This document shows, piece by piece, positions 48,285 to 57,475 of a stretch of 64,000 nt of DNA. The first letter of the stretch is position 1. Each line of letters opens with the position of its first letter. A program made the position numbers and the translations under genes. The notes beneath the pieces are model-generated. The model made no database searches, was not told where the DNA came from, and saw only the letters and a list, made by a program, of their open reading frames with translations. Source of the DNA: Pseudomonadota bacterium (GTDB lineage Bacteria > Pseudomonadota > Gammaproteobacteria > Steroidobacterales > Woeseiaceae); assembly GCA_022563195.1 (NCBI GenBank), contig JADFNV010000015.1, positions 657 through 64,656 on the forward strand. The letters run 5' to 3'.

Positions 48285-48948
48285 TCATTCGATAAAACTT
48301 GCAGTCTTTACAATGGTGACGCTGCTAAGCAGCGGATGCATAACATCCAGGGTCGAAGACGCCCGTGAAGGACTCACGGGAATCAATTCAGATGAGGCTG
48401 TCGTCATCATGGCGAAGAGCTATCACCTTGGCAATGAGACAGAAGAAAAGTACATCCGCTGCATCGAGAAGGCACTTGCCAGGGGCTCCAATGGATTAAA
48501 TGTCATTCCGCACCGGGAATTCGTTGATTCACTGTTCCCGTGGTTCGAACCCCGTACCGCCCCTGCGGAGACGAAGAACTTGCCCAAGCTGATGGAACGT
48601 CCTGGCGTCGCGGAGAAAATCGCCGAGCAAGATATTCGTTACATTATCTGGCTTGACGGTGAAACCGAGCGCGTCGCAGGTGGTGGCAGCTTGTCATGCG
48701 CCGCCGGTCCCGGCGGCGCCGGTTGTTTTGGATTCGCCTGGTGGCAAAATGATTCGGACTACAACGCAGCGGTCTGGGATCTGGTCGGCCTGGAGTCGGC
48801 CGGTATCGTGTCCGCAGACGTCACCGGTACCTCGTTCTTGCCAGCCATCATTATTCCAATTCCGCTCATTGCACGGACGCAGTCCAGGGCCTGCAAAAGC
48901 CTTGCCAGTCATTTGCGTGCGTTTATAGTCAACGACGAAACTTCCTGA
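48271..48948 (+). CDS. lipoprotein of unknown function, second of a pair
   Basis: A lipoprotein signal (KLAVFTMVTLLSSGC) is followed by a 200-residue domain with EAVVIMAKSYHLGNETEEKY, RYIIWLDGETER and a Cys/Gly-rich loop (SLSCAAGPGGAGCFGFAWW) with two Cys that may form a disulfide. A hydrophobic FLPAIIIPIPLIA stretch precedes the end. The layout recalls small lipoproteins that build an alpha/beta fold like TolB N-terminal or CsgG-like domains, by eye only. It starts inside the upstream gene's last codons. Confidence 0.75.
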   Translation: MRPGDHSIKLAVFTMVTLLSSGCITSRVEDAREGLTGINSDEAVVIMAKSYHLGNETEEKYIRCIEKALARGSNGLNVIPHREFVDSLFPWFEPRTAPAETKNLPKLMERPGVAEKIAEQDIRYIIWLDGETERVAGGGSLSCAAGPGGAGCFGFAWWQNDSDYNAAVWDLVGLESAGIVSADVTGTSFLPAIIIPIPLIARTQSRACKSLASHLRAFIVNDETS

Positions 48949-48962
48949 GCGAGTGTCCTTGG

Positions 48963-49484
48963 CTATCTCGGGCGGCCAGCCCGAATGAGTGCTTTTTTGT
49001 AGTAATCCGATCGTAAACTGCCTATTGATACGACCTTACCTGTCGACGGCGCATGTACGAATCGATCATTGCCGACATACAGGCCGACATGCGACATTTT
49101 GCCGGCGATTCTGAAGAACAGAATATCTCCGACACGCATGTCGTGGCGGCCCACCGGTTTAGCGTCATCCCAAAGCGCCGTTGTTGTTCTCGGCACGGAT
49201 TTTCCCGCGCGCGCGTACGAGTAATGAACGAGCCCACTGCAGTCGAATCCGCCTGGCGCACTGCCGCCGTAACGATAAGGAACGCCGAGTTGCTCCAGAG
49301 CAGTGGCCGCGGCTCGCTCGCCAACCCGCCTGTCGCCACCATTGGTAGTCGCTGTAACAATTCGCCCACCCTCTTTGTGCATTGACGCCGGCATAGTTTG
49401 CTGCGTGGAACACGCCGATGCCATCGACGCAATCAGCACGAGCAGCATCAGTCTGTAAAAATATCCGGCTGTCTGCGATATCAT
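48963..49484 (-). CDS. NlpC/P60 family lipoprotein hydrolase
   Basis: This is probably a periplasmic peptidoglycan endopeptidase. The start MISQTAGYFYRLMLLVLIAS with lipobox SMASAC was chosen over the track start. The C40 catalytic Cys is in GGFDCSGLVHYSYARAG, the His in MSHVGLYVGNDRFVHAP and the third polar residue is the later His (VHAPSTG). Length is 173 aa, close to Spr/NlpC. It is convergent with the lipoprotein pair and divergent from the gluzincin gene. Confidence 0.94.
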   Translation of the reverse strand: MISQTAGYFYRLMLLVLIASMASACSTQQTMPASMHKEGGRIVTATTNGGDRRVGERAAATALEQLGVPYRYGGSAPGGFDCSGLVHYSYARAGKSVPRTTTALWDDAKPVGRHDMRVGDILFFRIAGKMSHVGLYVGNDRFVHAPSTGKVVSIGSLRSDYYKKALIRAGRPR

Positions 49485-49543
49485 GGGGATAAGAACTCTT
49501 GGACACAGAATAATAAGCGTACGCGATGGAGCCTTGATATCGT

Positions 49544-50866
49544 ATGAACTGCATCTCAGGTTCAAAAACTCGACAGCAAGCATGTATCGGAACCGGGGCA
49601 AAGTGCAAAGGACTGCTGCTGCTGTGTCTCGCATTGTGTACCGCCTGCGGTGCACCCGCATCGGAATCCTCGCATCGAGATAATCCATTGGGTTATCAGA
49701 TCGCCTATACGATCAAACCCAATCCTGTGGACCAGACACTTGATGTCACGCTCAAGCTACGCCAATCCAGATCACTGCTGCGAGAAATGACAATGCGGCC
49801 CGATTCTCGCGTGTCCGAAATCAGGGCCAACGGCGAGCTGGAGATCAATGCAGGCACCGTGCGTTGGCGTCCACCTGTACACGGTGGAACCATCAGCTGG
49901 CGTGTCAAAGTTGAGCACGAGCGAAATAATAACGGTTACGACGCCTGGCTCGGTCCGGACTGGGGATTATTTCGTGCCGAAGACATCATTCCTCGGGTGG
50001 CGACGCGCACACGAAAAGGTGCTCATAGCGATACCCGGTTACTGTTCGAGCTACCGGACCAGTGGTCGGTAGTAACGCAGTACTATGGTAACAATCATCA
50101 ATTTCACGCCAGGAACCCCGAACGGCGATTCGATCAGCCAAGCGGTTGGATCGTTATGGGGAAAATCGGTGTTCGTCGCGAGACCATCGCCGGCACTCGT
50201 GTCGCTGTCGCCGGGCCTGTGGCCAACTCGGTTCGACGGATGGATATGCTGGCGCTACTCAACTGGACACTGCCCGAACTCGGACGCATTCTGCCCGCTC
50301 TGCCCTCACGAATAACCATCGTCAGTGCAGGCGAGCCGATGTGGCGCGGCGGATTATCAGCTCCGCAATCGATGTTCGTTCACGCGGATCGGCCTCTGAT
50401 CAGCGAGAATGCCACCAGCACGGTGCTGCATGAGGTCATGCACCTGGCACTCGCCATCAAGGCCGCGGAGAATTTCGACTGGATCGTTGAAGGCCTGGCC
50501 GAGTATTACTCACTCGAATTATTGCTGCGCAGTAGTACGATATCGCCAACTCGTTACCGGACCGCAAAATCAGATCAGGCCACGTGGGCACAGTCAGTAA
50601 AGGCACTGTGCCGCAGCACATCGACCGGTGCGACAACGGCGTTTGCGGTCACGGTTCTCACAAGCCTCGACCAGGAGATTCGCGACAGCAGCGACGGTAC
50701 CGCCAATTTGGATGACGTAGTACGAAAACTCTGGCAATCGAGCGCACCCGTCGAACTTGTGACACTGATTGAAATCGTCGAGCAACTGACAGGCTCCAGA
50801 CCCGCCGCACTGCGCATCGACAATTTGCCGGGCTGTCATAATATTGTTTCGGATAATTCGGATTAG
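49544..50866 (+). CDS. gluzincin-type metalloprotease lipoprotein
   Basis: A lipoprotein signal (GLLLLCLALCTAC) lies near residue 35. The N-terminal half is beta-rich, as in M1/M61-like proteins. The zinc site is VLHEVMHLALAIKAA near residue 300, with the third ligand probably in WIVEGLAEYYSLE. The spacing between HEVMH and EGLAEY is short, as in MA-clan minimal enzymes. The protein has 440 aa. The next gene, a Ycf46-type AAA ATPase, starts 8 bases after the stop. The start codon is uncertain, since the lipobox lies well inside the track ORF. Confidence 0.8.
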   Translation: MNCISGSKTRQQACIGTGAKCKGLLLLCLALCTACGAPASESSHRDNPLGYQIAYTIKPNPVDQTLDVTLKLRQSRSLLREMTMRPDSRVSEIRANGELEINAGTVRWRPPVHGGTISWRVKVEHERNNNGYDAWLGPDWGLFRAEDIIPRVATRTRKGAHSDTRLLFELPDQWSVVTQYYGNNHQFHARNPERRFDQPSGWIVMGKIGVRRETIAGTRVAVAGPVANSVRRMDMLALLNWTLPELGRILPALPSRITIVSAGEPMWRGGLSAPQSMFVHADRPLISENATSTVLHEVMHLALAIKAAENFDWIVEGLAEYYSLELLLRSSTISPTRYRTAKSDQATWAQSVKALCRSTSTGATTAFAVTVLTSLDQEIRDSSDGTANLDDVVRKLWQSSAPVELVTLIEIVEQLTGSRPAALRIDNLPGCHNIVSDNSD

Positions 50867-50874
50867 AGCATTCG

Positions 50875-52365
50875 ATGGGCGCACGCCACGATCTCGAAGT
50901 CATATTGCGCTCGCGCACCCCGATCATCGTCATAGAGACTCGGGACGAGGCGCGCATGTTAACAATGCTCCAGTCAATCGCGATTTCAAGTGCAGGCGAG
51001 AATTACTTGCCCCTGTTTCGATGGAGCGTCACCGACGGTCTGCAGCGTCTCGACATCGAACTCCAACCACAGGCATTGAATTCGGACCCGACAACCGTTC
51101 TGAAGCACATTCGTGCCGTCACGAAACCCGGCATATATGTGCTACTGGATTTTCATCCATTTCTCGATGATCCGGTGCATATCCGTCTGATGAAGGACAT
51201 CTGCATCCGCTACGGTAAAATTGCACGACAGATCGTGCTGATGAGTCATAAAGTCAAGTTACCCAGCGAGCTCGAGTCTTTCAGCGCCCGTTTTAAGATG
51301 GCACTGCCCGGGGAAGACGAACGACGCAAGATCATCAGACGCGTCGCTGACGAGTGGGTAAAAGAACATCCTGGCTCACGTGTAAAAGCAGATCGAAAAG
51401 CGCATGAGCTGCTGGTTCGAAATTTGGCCGGGTTGACCTATGGCGATACCGAGCAGTTAGCACGCAACGCCATTTATATTGATGGCGCTATTACCAAGAG
51501 CGACCTGCCTGGTGTCATGCAGGCCAAATACGAGCTTTTGAACCGTGGCGGCGCACTTCATTTTGAATATGACACAACACGATTCCACGATGTTGGTGGT
51601 ATGAAACGATTGAAGACGTGGCTGATGCAGCGAAAGTCCGTGTTTCGCGGCGACGATAGTGCAGCGCATCTCGATTCACCGAAGGGCATCATTCTCATCG
51701 GCATTCAGGGTTGTGGCAAGAGTCTTGCGGCGAAAGCAACGGCGGGAATATTCGGTGTGCCTTTGCTGCGGCTCGATTTCGGTACGATTTATGACAAGTA
51801 CCATGGTGAGACTGAACGAAAATTAAGGGAATCACTCAACACTGCAGATGTCATGTCACCCTGCGTGCTTTGGATCGACGAAATAGAAAAAGGCATTGCC
51901 GGTCGAGGAGGCGAGACCGGCACCACGCAGCGCGTACTTGGTACATTCCTGACATGGATGGCCGAGAAACAAAGCCAGGTCTTCGTCGTTGCAACCGCCA
52001 ATGACATCAGCGCGTTGCCGCCGGAACTGGTTCGCAAGGGTCGATTTGACGAAATATTTTTCGTTGATCTGCCCGACGCCTCTATCCGTGCCTCCATTTT
52101 GGCTATTCACCTGAGCAATCGAGACCAGAAATTGCAAGGCTTTGATATTGACGCCATAGCAAATGCCATGGATGGATTTTCAGGTGCTGAAATCGAGCAA
52201 GCTGTTGTCGCGGCACTGTATGCGGCGCATTCTCAACGACAGACCCTGGAGACTGAGCACATATTAAACGAAGTGCAACAAACGAAACCATTGTCTGTCG
52301 TGATGCAGGAGCGGGTGCTTGCACTGCGCGCATGGGCCGAGGGCCGCACTGTTCCCTGCGACTAA
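50875..52365 (+). CDS. Ycf46-type AAA ATPase
   Basis: The N-terminal about 200 residues ([18 protein letters not shown]...) are the Ycf46-specific domain. The AAA module has Walker [16 protein letters not shown] near residue 282, Walker [15 protein letters not shown] and sensor/arginine-finger region [20 protein letters not shown]. These are full-length and intact (496 aa). Ycf46 relatives occur in cyanobacteria and plastids and some proteobacteria; their role is poorly defined. The gene is coupled by an 8-base gap to a gluzincin lipoprotein gene. Confidence 0.9.
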   Translation: MGARHDLEVILRSRTPIIVIETRDEARMLTMLQSIAISSAGENYLPLFRWSVTDGLQRLDIELQPQALNSDPTTVLKHIRAVTKPGIYVLLDFHPFLDDPVHIRLMKDICIRYGKIARQIVLMSHKVKLPSELESFSARFKMALPGEDERRKIIRRVADEWVKEHPGSRVKADRKAHELLVRNLAGLTYGDTEQLARNAIYIDGAITKSDLPGVMQAKYELLNRGGALHFEYDTTRFHDVGGMKRLKTWLMQRKSVFRGDDSAAHLDSPKGIILIGIQGCGKSLAAKATAGIFGVPLLRLDFGTIYDKYHGETERKLRESLNTADVMSPCVLWIDEIEKGIAGRGGETGTTQRVLGTFLTWMAEKQSQVFVVATANDISALPPELVRKGRFDEIFFVDLPDASIRASILAIHLSNRDQKLQGFDIDAIANAMDGFSGAEIEQAVVAALYAAHSQRQTLETEHILNEVQQTKPLSVVMQERVLALRAWAEGRTVPCD

Positions 52366-52460
52366 CATCACGACGTCAGCAAAGACCTCCTGTTCCTCGA
52401 GATTGTGAGCACGGTCACGGACATATCCGGCCGGTCGATTTAGTCTGTCGCACGATCTGC

Positions 52461-52754
52461 ATGGAGCGCAAATCTCAAATGATGTTCAGCGACGTTACAG
52501 CGGCACGAGCCGCCCTGACCGAAATCCAACAAGCCTCCCAAAGTCCCGGTTCAATTCTGTCCCGCAAGATATGGCTTCCCAAAGTATTTTACGACGCCCT
52601 ACCCTGTTTCTACATCGTCGCCGGATTTGCAGCATTACTTGCGACACTTTATGTCAGTGACTGGTATTGGGTACTACCGCATTCCCTCTTGTTTGCGGCT
52701 GCCTGCCTGCACATGGGAGTGCTTATTTCCAGAAGGCGCGATCGGGACCACTGA
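52461..52754 (+). CDS. small two-span membrane protein
   Basis: From the ATG at MERKSQMMFSDVTAARAAL the product is 97 aa, with two hydrophobic stretches (ALPCFYIVAGFAALLATLYV, then VLPHSLLFAAACLHMGVL) and a basic end (RRRDRDH). The longer track start overlaps the ATPase gene and has no coding flavour. No family is recognised; it lies about 95 bases behind the ATPase gene. Confidence 0.6.
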   Translation: MERKSQMMFSDVTAARAALTEIQQASQSPGSILSRKIWLPKVFYDALPCFYIVAGFAALLATLYVSDWYWVLPHSLLFAAACLHMGVLISRRRDRDH

Positions 52755-52862
52755 AAAGCATATTTTCTGACGATCGCCCCAACTTTGCCGCTCGCGCATC
52801 GAGCTTGATCTTTATTGACCGGTAGGCAACGATATTGTTTCCGCATAGTCGAGACAACAATT

Positions 52863-53156
52863 GTGAACATTGCAGGCAGTCCAGTGAAAAAAATTGCGAT
52901 CAGGGAAACAGCACTGTTTCTTGGTCTGCTTTTCTTTGGCCTTGTCCTGATGCCAATCGCGATCTACCTGGTTGGCCAGAATATATTCGGCGCATATGGC
53001 GGCCATGGATACGGTGACTTTTTTGGAAACTTGAGCGCGAAGATTCGGGCAGGTGAACTCGTTGCCTGGTTTCTGGTTCTCGCGCCCTATCTTGCATGGC
53101 AAACCCTGCGAGTTACGATTCTCAGCTGGCGATACGTGAGGAAGCCAGGACGCTGA
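52863..53156 (+). CDS. small two-span membrane protein
   Basis: From a GTG the product begins MNIAGSPVKKIAIRETALFL and has about 97 aa with two hydrophobic segments (ALFLGLLFFGLVLMPIAIYL; VAWFLVLAPYLAWQTL) separated by a Gly/Tyr/Phe-rich loop. The track start is 16 residues earlier. No family is recognised. Confidence 0.55.
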   Translation: MNIAGSPVKKIAIRETALFLGLLFFGLVLMPIAIYLVGQNIFGAYGGHGYGDFFGNLSAKIRAGELVAWFLVLAPYLAWQTLRVTILSWRYVRKPGR

Positions 53157-53341
53157 CCAGTACTGCGAGACCCTCCACGCCGGCCATTTTTGTGAACCGC
53201 GTCTCACTTTATCCTGCTGCAACAGCTCGCTTGGCGCGTTTATCCGGAACATATGTCAATACTGGCACCTGTTGCCCCCGGCTGGATTTATAGTTGGCGT
53301 AGCCCTGTCCAGACAGTAACCATTGCATGCGAACCGCGAAG

Positions 53342-53728
53342 ATGAAGCGATTCTTAAACTGGCTGGCGGATAAAATTTCTCCGCCAAAATTATCACCGCG
53401 TGCGAATCCGAGCCAAACGGGTACACACATGCACCAGACTGGTAGCCAGACCAGGCGCAGGCATACCTCTCCCGAACAGGCCGTACCCCAACGTCAACCC
53501 GAATATGTCAATCTTGACCCACAACTCGAATGCCAAATTGAGGACAGCGGGCCGGGCAAGAACGTCCTGATTCGCAATAAATACATCCGCGAAGATACCG
53601 GTACTCACGAGACCTTGACGATCCTGGATGACTCCCTTGTTGATAGCGAAGAAGAAACAGGACTCGACCCCTACAACACCGGTGAGTTCGACCGCGCCAA
53701 GAACTGGGACAAGCGGTTCGGTAAATAG
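53342..53728 (+). CDS. hypothetical protein, acidic C-terminus
   Basis: The 128-aa product from MKRFLNWLADKISPPKL has a basic, Pro/Gln-rich first half and a second half of mixed charge (NVLIRNKYIREDTGTHETLT, then EEETGLDPYNTGEFDRAKNW). There is no signal peptide or known motif. The orderly third-codon-like frame and its place among same-strand genes support a real gene. It is followed by hairpin repeat copy 2. Confidence 0.6.
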   Translation: MKRFLNWLADKISPPKLSPRANPSQTGTHMHQTGSQTRRRHTSPEQAVPQRQPEYVNLDPQLECQIEDSGPGKNVLIRNKYIREDTGTHETLTILDDSLVDSEEETGLDPYNTGEFDRAKNWDKRFGK

Positions 53729-53792
53729 GGCGGCCGATACTCTTCCCACTCCAACGCAAAGCGATTGACGGCTGTTTTCACCGTGCCGTACT

Positions 53793-53813
53793 CCGTCAAG
53801 GTAGTATTGACGG
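53793..53813. repeat. palindromic hairpin repeat, copy 2 of 3
   Basis: CCGTCAA-GGTAGTA-TTGACGG, the same core as at 14,824 and 57,425 with two loop changes. It lies between a hypothetical gene stop (53,728) and the YkvA gene start (53,838). A second ATTGACGGC word occurs about 30 bases before. Confidence 0.8.
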
Positions 53814-53837
53814 GTTCAGCACACCAGGGGATCCAGA

Positions 53838-54401
53838 ATGAGTCTGCGGGTATCGTTTGAGCTCGATGACAACGATTTAAAGCATTTTCGTCTGATTATG
53901 CGTGAAGCGCGCAAAGCCGCGGCAAGAATGGCGCCTGAGGATATCGTGGCGGCCGCCAGCGATTTATTACAGCAAATCGACGATGACAGCGCACCTGGCT
54001 TCATCGTTGAGCGTCTACGAAGCTTAAAAATGATGATGCGCATGATTTGCGATCTCGACTGGCGACTGCCACACGATGACGCATCGCGTGTTTTGAACGC
54101 CCTGGCCTATTTCGCTGAGCCTGACGACCTGATTCCCGATCATATTCCCGGACTTGGCTTTCTCGACGATGCAATCATGGTTGAACTCGTCGTACGCGAA
54201 CTTAAACACGAACTCGAGGCCTATCAGGATTTTTGTGACTACCGCGACAGGGAACGCCGCAATCGGGGCAAGAAAACCGCAGTCAGCCGGGAAGGATGGC
54301 TTGACAGTCGCCGCCAGGAGCTGCAATTACGTATGAAAAGACGCCGCAAACGCAGCCTGCTGCAAAAACAGGGCTCATCGCACCTGCGATTACTGGACTG
54401 A
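53838..54401 (+). CDS. YkvA-like (DUF1232) protein
   Basis: The 187-aa protein contains the DUF1232 core LNALAYFAEPDDLIPDHIPG and LGFLDDAIMVELVVRELKHE near residues 90-130, and ends in a basic tail (MKRRRKRSLLQKQ). The family occurs in many bacteria and its function is unclear; some members have been linked to membrane association. The ATG follows a GGGGATCC-like ribosome site. A helix-rich N-terminus is visible. Confidence 0.85.
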   Translation: MSLRVSFELDDNDLKHFRLIMREARKAAARMAPEDIVAAASDLLQQIDDDSAPGFIVERLRSLKMMMRMICDLDWRLPHDDASRVLNALAYFAEPDDLIPDHIPGLGFLDDAIMVELVVRELKHELEAYQDFCDYRDRERRNRGKKTAVSREGWLDSRRQELQLRMKRRRKRSLLQKQGSSHLRLLD

Positions 54402-54686
54402 ATGTGGCCAGTAGTAGCAGATGGTCATGCCGCATGCGGTCTTAAGGGCATGGCACAAGATTTATACATTGCAGGCAGAAACTCACGGCTGATACGGTGG
54501 TCATAAGCAATGAGACAGGCACGCGATGGGACTCGCGCGAAGAATTCTTTCCAGGTCGGAATATTTAGTGCGCGGGCTTTGGGCAGTAATGGCGAACAAG
54601 TCCTTGATCAAACTGAGCCGGACATCTAGCCTAGCCCAATCGCTTTTGCCATCAAACAATTTTACGTTTTATTGTTGGAGAAAGAT
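54402..54686. other. intergenic gap before prc
   Basis: No gene or strong hairpin is seen in this 285-base gap. It ends with AT-rich sequence (AATTTTACGTTTTATTG) and a GGAG ribosome site before the prc start. Confidence 0.4.
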
Positions 54687-56798
54687 TTGAATGTACTAGA
54701 GACGCGTCGTTGCCGCTGGATTGCAGGGCTGCTACTTGGATTGCTGGCTATGCCAACCTTCGCAAGCCAGCAGACGGTTGCGGCCGACGCGCCTCTGAAA
54801 CCGGATTCTCGACACGAGCAAATCGGCGAATTGGTCGCACGATTCATTCAAAAATCACATTATCTTCATATTGCGGTCAATGATGATCTGTCGTCACGTG
54901 TATTGGATAGCTACATGGCAGAGCTCGATCGCAATCGAATGTACCTGCTGGCCAGCGACATTGAATTTTTTGAGCAGTATCGATACGAGCTTGACGATAT
55001 CGTCAGAAGCAAGCCGCTTGATCCGGTATTCGACATGTATTCGATTTATCGCACTCGCGTTCGTGAGCGCTTTCATTTCGCGATCGCTCAGCTTGATGTC
55101 GAGCCCGACCTGTCAGTGGATGAGGAATACCAGTTTGACCGTTCCGAGGCACCCTGGGTGGATTCGTCTGCAGAACTCGACGAACTCTGGCGGCTTCGTG
55201 TGAAAAACGACGTTTTGAACCTGGCGCTGACAGAAAAGCCCTGGGAAGACGCCAGAGAGGTTCTCATTAAGCGCTACCGTCGTTATTTGAAACGCATGGA
55301 TCAGATGAAGAACGACGACGTGTTTGAAACGTTCATGAATGTATTTGCGCACACCCTGGATCCACACTCCAGTTATCTGTCGCCGAGAAACTCCGAGGAG
55401 TATCGAATCCAGATGAGCCTGTCGTATTTCGGCATTGGCGCATCACTGCAAACTGAGGACGACTATGTCCAGATCGTTAGCATTATTCCCGGGGGGCCAG
55501 CAGCTATTGACGGTTCTCTCGGTCCGAAAGACCGCATAACCGGCGTCGCACAAGGTGTAGAGGGAGACATGCTCGACGTCATTGGCTGGCGTCTGGACGA
55601 TGTCGTTGATCTCATTCGCGGTCCGGCGGATACTGTCGTCCGCCTGCAAATCATTCCTGCAGGTGCACTCCCTGGTAACGGCGACATAATCATAAGCCTG
55701 ACACGCGGCCAGGTGCGGCTCGAAGATCAGGCTGCGAAAAGCGACATTATTACTGTCCCACGTGATGGCCGCGAGTGGTCAATCGGGGTCATTGCAATCC
55801 CAAGTTTTTATCGGGATTACCGGGCATTGAGCAACGGCGACAAGAACTTCACGAGCACGACCAAAGACGTAAAGCGATTGATTGCAGAGCTCGAAGAGCA
55901 AGGCATTGATGGTCTCATTGTCGACTTGCGCAATAATGGCGGCGGTCATCTCACCGAGGCGACGGCGCTGTCAGGTCTGTTTATCGATAACGGCCCGGTT
56001 GTGCAGATGCGCAATGATATCGGTCGCATTATCCGGCTTGACGACCCTGATCCAGTCGCACGAGTGGCCTATAACGGACCGCTAGCGGTACTGACAAATC
56101 GCTTCAGCGCATCCGCATCGGAAATTTTTGCGGCGGCCATCCAGGACTACGCACGTGGCGTCATTATTGGTCAAAAGACCTTTGGCAAGGGCACTGTGCA
56201 GAACCTCTATTCTCTGGATCAATACGTGAATCCCGAGGATGACACCGATTTCGGACAGCTGACCTTAACCGTCGGAAAATACTATCGAATTACGGGTGAA
56301 ACCACCCAGCTCCGTGGCGTCGACCCCGATATCATCCTGCCCTCACCGATTGATGCAGAACGTATTGGCGAGAGCACCCGCGACGCCGCATTGTCCGACG
56401 ATACGGTTCAGACGACACGTTTTCGAGCTGGCGAACCGCTGGATAGCACCATCGACTCACTCATCGCCAGTCACTCGGAACGCGCAAAAGACGACCCGAA
56501 TTTTCAATATCTGATGCAATACATCGAGGATGATCGTCAAACGCGCTCCCGCAAGTCCGTATCCCTGAATCTGGATACCCGACGTGAGCAACGTGAAGCC
56601 AACATGGAGCGGGCCTTGCAGCGCGAGAATGAACGGCGATTGGCACTCGGTCTTGAGGCCATAGCCAGCCTGGAGGACCTCGACGACGAAGATCGCCCCG
56701 ACGTACAGCTTGACCAGGCGGCGGCCATTGTTACAGACTTGGCGTTACTGCGCGAAGTCGAGGGTCTGCCGGCGCAAACCGCACAAGTAAGGCCCTGA
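54687..56798 (+). CDS. prc: carboxy-terminal processing protease Prc (S41)
   Basis: Prc/Tsp is a periplasmic tail-specific protease that trims proteins including PBP3 and degrades ssrA-tagged or MepS-like targets. A signal peptide (LLLGLLAMPTFASQQ) follows. A PDZ domain spans about residues 240-330, and the catalytic region shows GLIVDLRNNGGGHLTEAT, with the serine in RFSASASEIFAAAIQDYARG and the lysine in GQKTFGKGTVQN. The TTG at 54,687 has GGAG 6-7 bases upstream and is preferred over the track start. Length is about 703 aa. Confidence 0.94.
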   Translation: MNVLETRRCRWIAGLLLGLLAMPTFASQQTVAADAPLKPDSRHEQIGELVARFIQKSHYLHIAVNDDLSSRVLDSYMAELDRNRMYLLASDIEFFEQYRYELDDIVRSKPLDPVFDMYSIYRTRVRERFHFAIAQLDVEPDLSVDEEYQFDRSEAPWVDSSAELDELWRLRVKNDVLNLALTEKPWEDAREVLIKRYRRYLKRMDQMKNDDVFETFMNVFAHTLDPHSSYLSPRNSEEYRIQMSLSYFGIGASLQTEDDYVQIVSIIPGGPAAIDGSLGPKDRITGVAQGVEGDMLDVIGWRLDDVVDLIRGPADTVVRLQIIPAGALPGNGDIIISLTRGQVRLEDQAAKSDIITVPRDGREWSIGVIAIPSFYRDYRALSNGDKNFTSTTKDVKRLIAELEEQGIDGLIVDLRNNGGGHLTEATALSGLFIDNGPVVQMRNDIGRIIRLDDPDPVARVAYNGPLAVLTNRFSASASEIFAAAIQDYARGVIIGQKTFGKGTVQNLYSLDQYVNPEDDTDFGQLTLTVGKYYRITGETTQLRGVDPDIILPSPIDAERIGESTRDAALSDDTVQTTRFRAGEPLDSTIDSLIASHSERAKDDPNFQYLMQYIEDDRQTRSRKSVSLNLDTRREQREANMERALQRENERRLALGLEAIASLEDLDDEDRPDVQLDQAAAIVTDLALLREVEGLPAQTAQVRP

Positions 56799-56808
56799 AC
56801 CACAAGAC

Positions 56809-56849
56809 TTGCGCGTTGGTATATTGGTGTTATACTTCACTATAACACC
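56809..56849 (+). promoter_or_regulatory. promoter overlapped by a 24-bp palindromic operator
   Basis: TTGCGC and TATACT are separated by 16 bases. The -10 box lies inside the perfect inverted repeat GGTGTTATA-CTTCAC-TATAACACC (56,826-56,849). A repressor bound there would block the promoter. It precedes the TTG-started secreted protein gene by about 30 bases. Confidence 0.55.
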
Positions 56850-56877
56850 TAGCCAGGCATAGTCTGCTGGAGGCCTT

Positions 56878-57420
56878 TTGAAAGCACGATCGACACCAAC
56901 GAAGTTTGCTCTGATAAGCGGTACCAGCATCGTACTGCTGTTCGGGGCCTGGGGTGCGCCTGTCCAGGCGTCAAGCGGTGTCAAGCTTGAATGTCGTGAG
57001 CCCGCAGAGGAACTTTCTGTAACAGAACTCCCGGCTCCACCAATGGCGCTCGACGCCGCCGAGCATGGCGTTTCGAGTGCCACTACCCGCGAAGTCGATT
57101 GCATCGAAACGCCGGTACCACCGACAACGACAGCTTTACCCAAACTGTCTCCTACTGCAGATACCATTCGAAGAATCTTCGGTGAAGACGACGAGACCAT
57201 CGTGGTGGCACCCGCTACGACCAATACAATCGTCGTCACCTCGCCCGCACTGGCTGACGCCAAGAGGACTGCCGAAACAATAAACGCAGAAGGTAGTAAC
57301 AGCACTGACGATTCAGGTGCACCACGAAATGAAACTGAACAGACGCCAGCGGCTGCTCCTGCCGATTCAGAATTGGACCAGCCGCGCTTTCGACGCCGGA
57401 TGTACAGGACCGACATCTAG
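56878..57420 (+). CDS. secreted low-complexity protein
   Basis: Translation starts at TTG with GGAGG four bases upstream. A signal peptide-like start (FALISGTSIVLLFGAWGAPVQAS) is followed by about 150 residues rich in Ala, Thr, Pro, Glu, with two Cys (LECREP, VDCIE). TADTIRRIFGEDDETIVVAP is the only ordered-looking stretch. No family is recognised. The stop codon is directly followed by hairpin repeat copy 3. The promoter region contains a perfect palindrome. Confidence 0.6.
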   Translation: MKARSTPTKFALISGTSIVLLFGAWGAPVQASSGVKLECREPAEELSVTELPAPPMALDAAEHGVSSATTREVDCIETPVPPTTTALPKLSPTADTIRRIFGEDDETIVVAPATTNTIVVTSPALADAKRTAETINAEGSNSTDDSGAPRNETEQTPAAAPADSELDQPRFRRRMYRTDI

Positions 57421-57424
57421 TATT

Positions 57425-57445
57425 CCGTCAAGGTGATATTGACGG
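57425..57445. repeat. palindromic hairpin repeat, copy 3 of 3
   Basis: CCGTCAA-GGTGATA-TTGACGG, with flanks (TAGTATT before it) almost identical to copy 1 (TAGTACT). It lies between convergent genes, 4 bases after one stop and 30 bases from the other. Confidence 0.85.
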
Positions 57446-57475
57446 GTTCGGAGCCTCCTCCACCGCGATCAGAAT

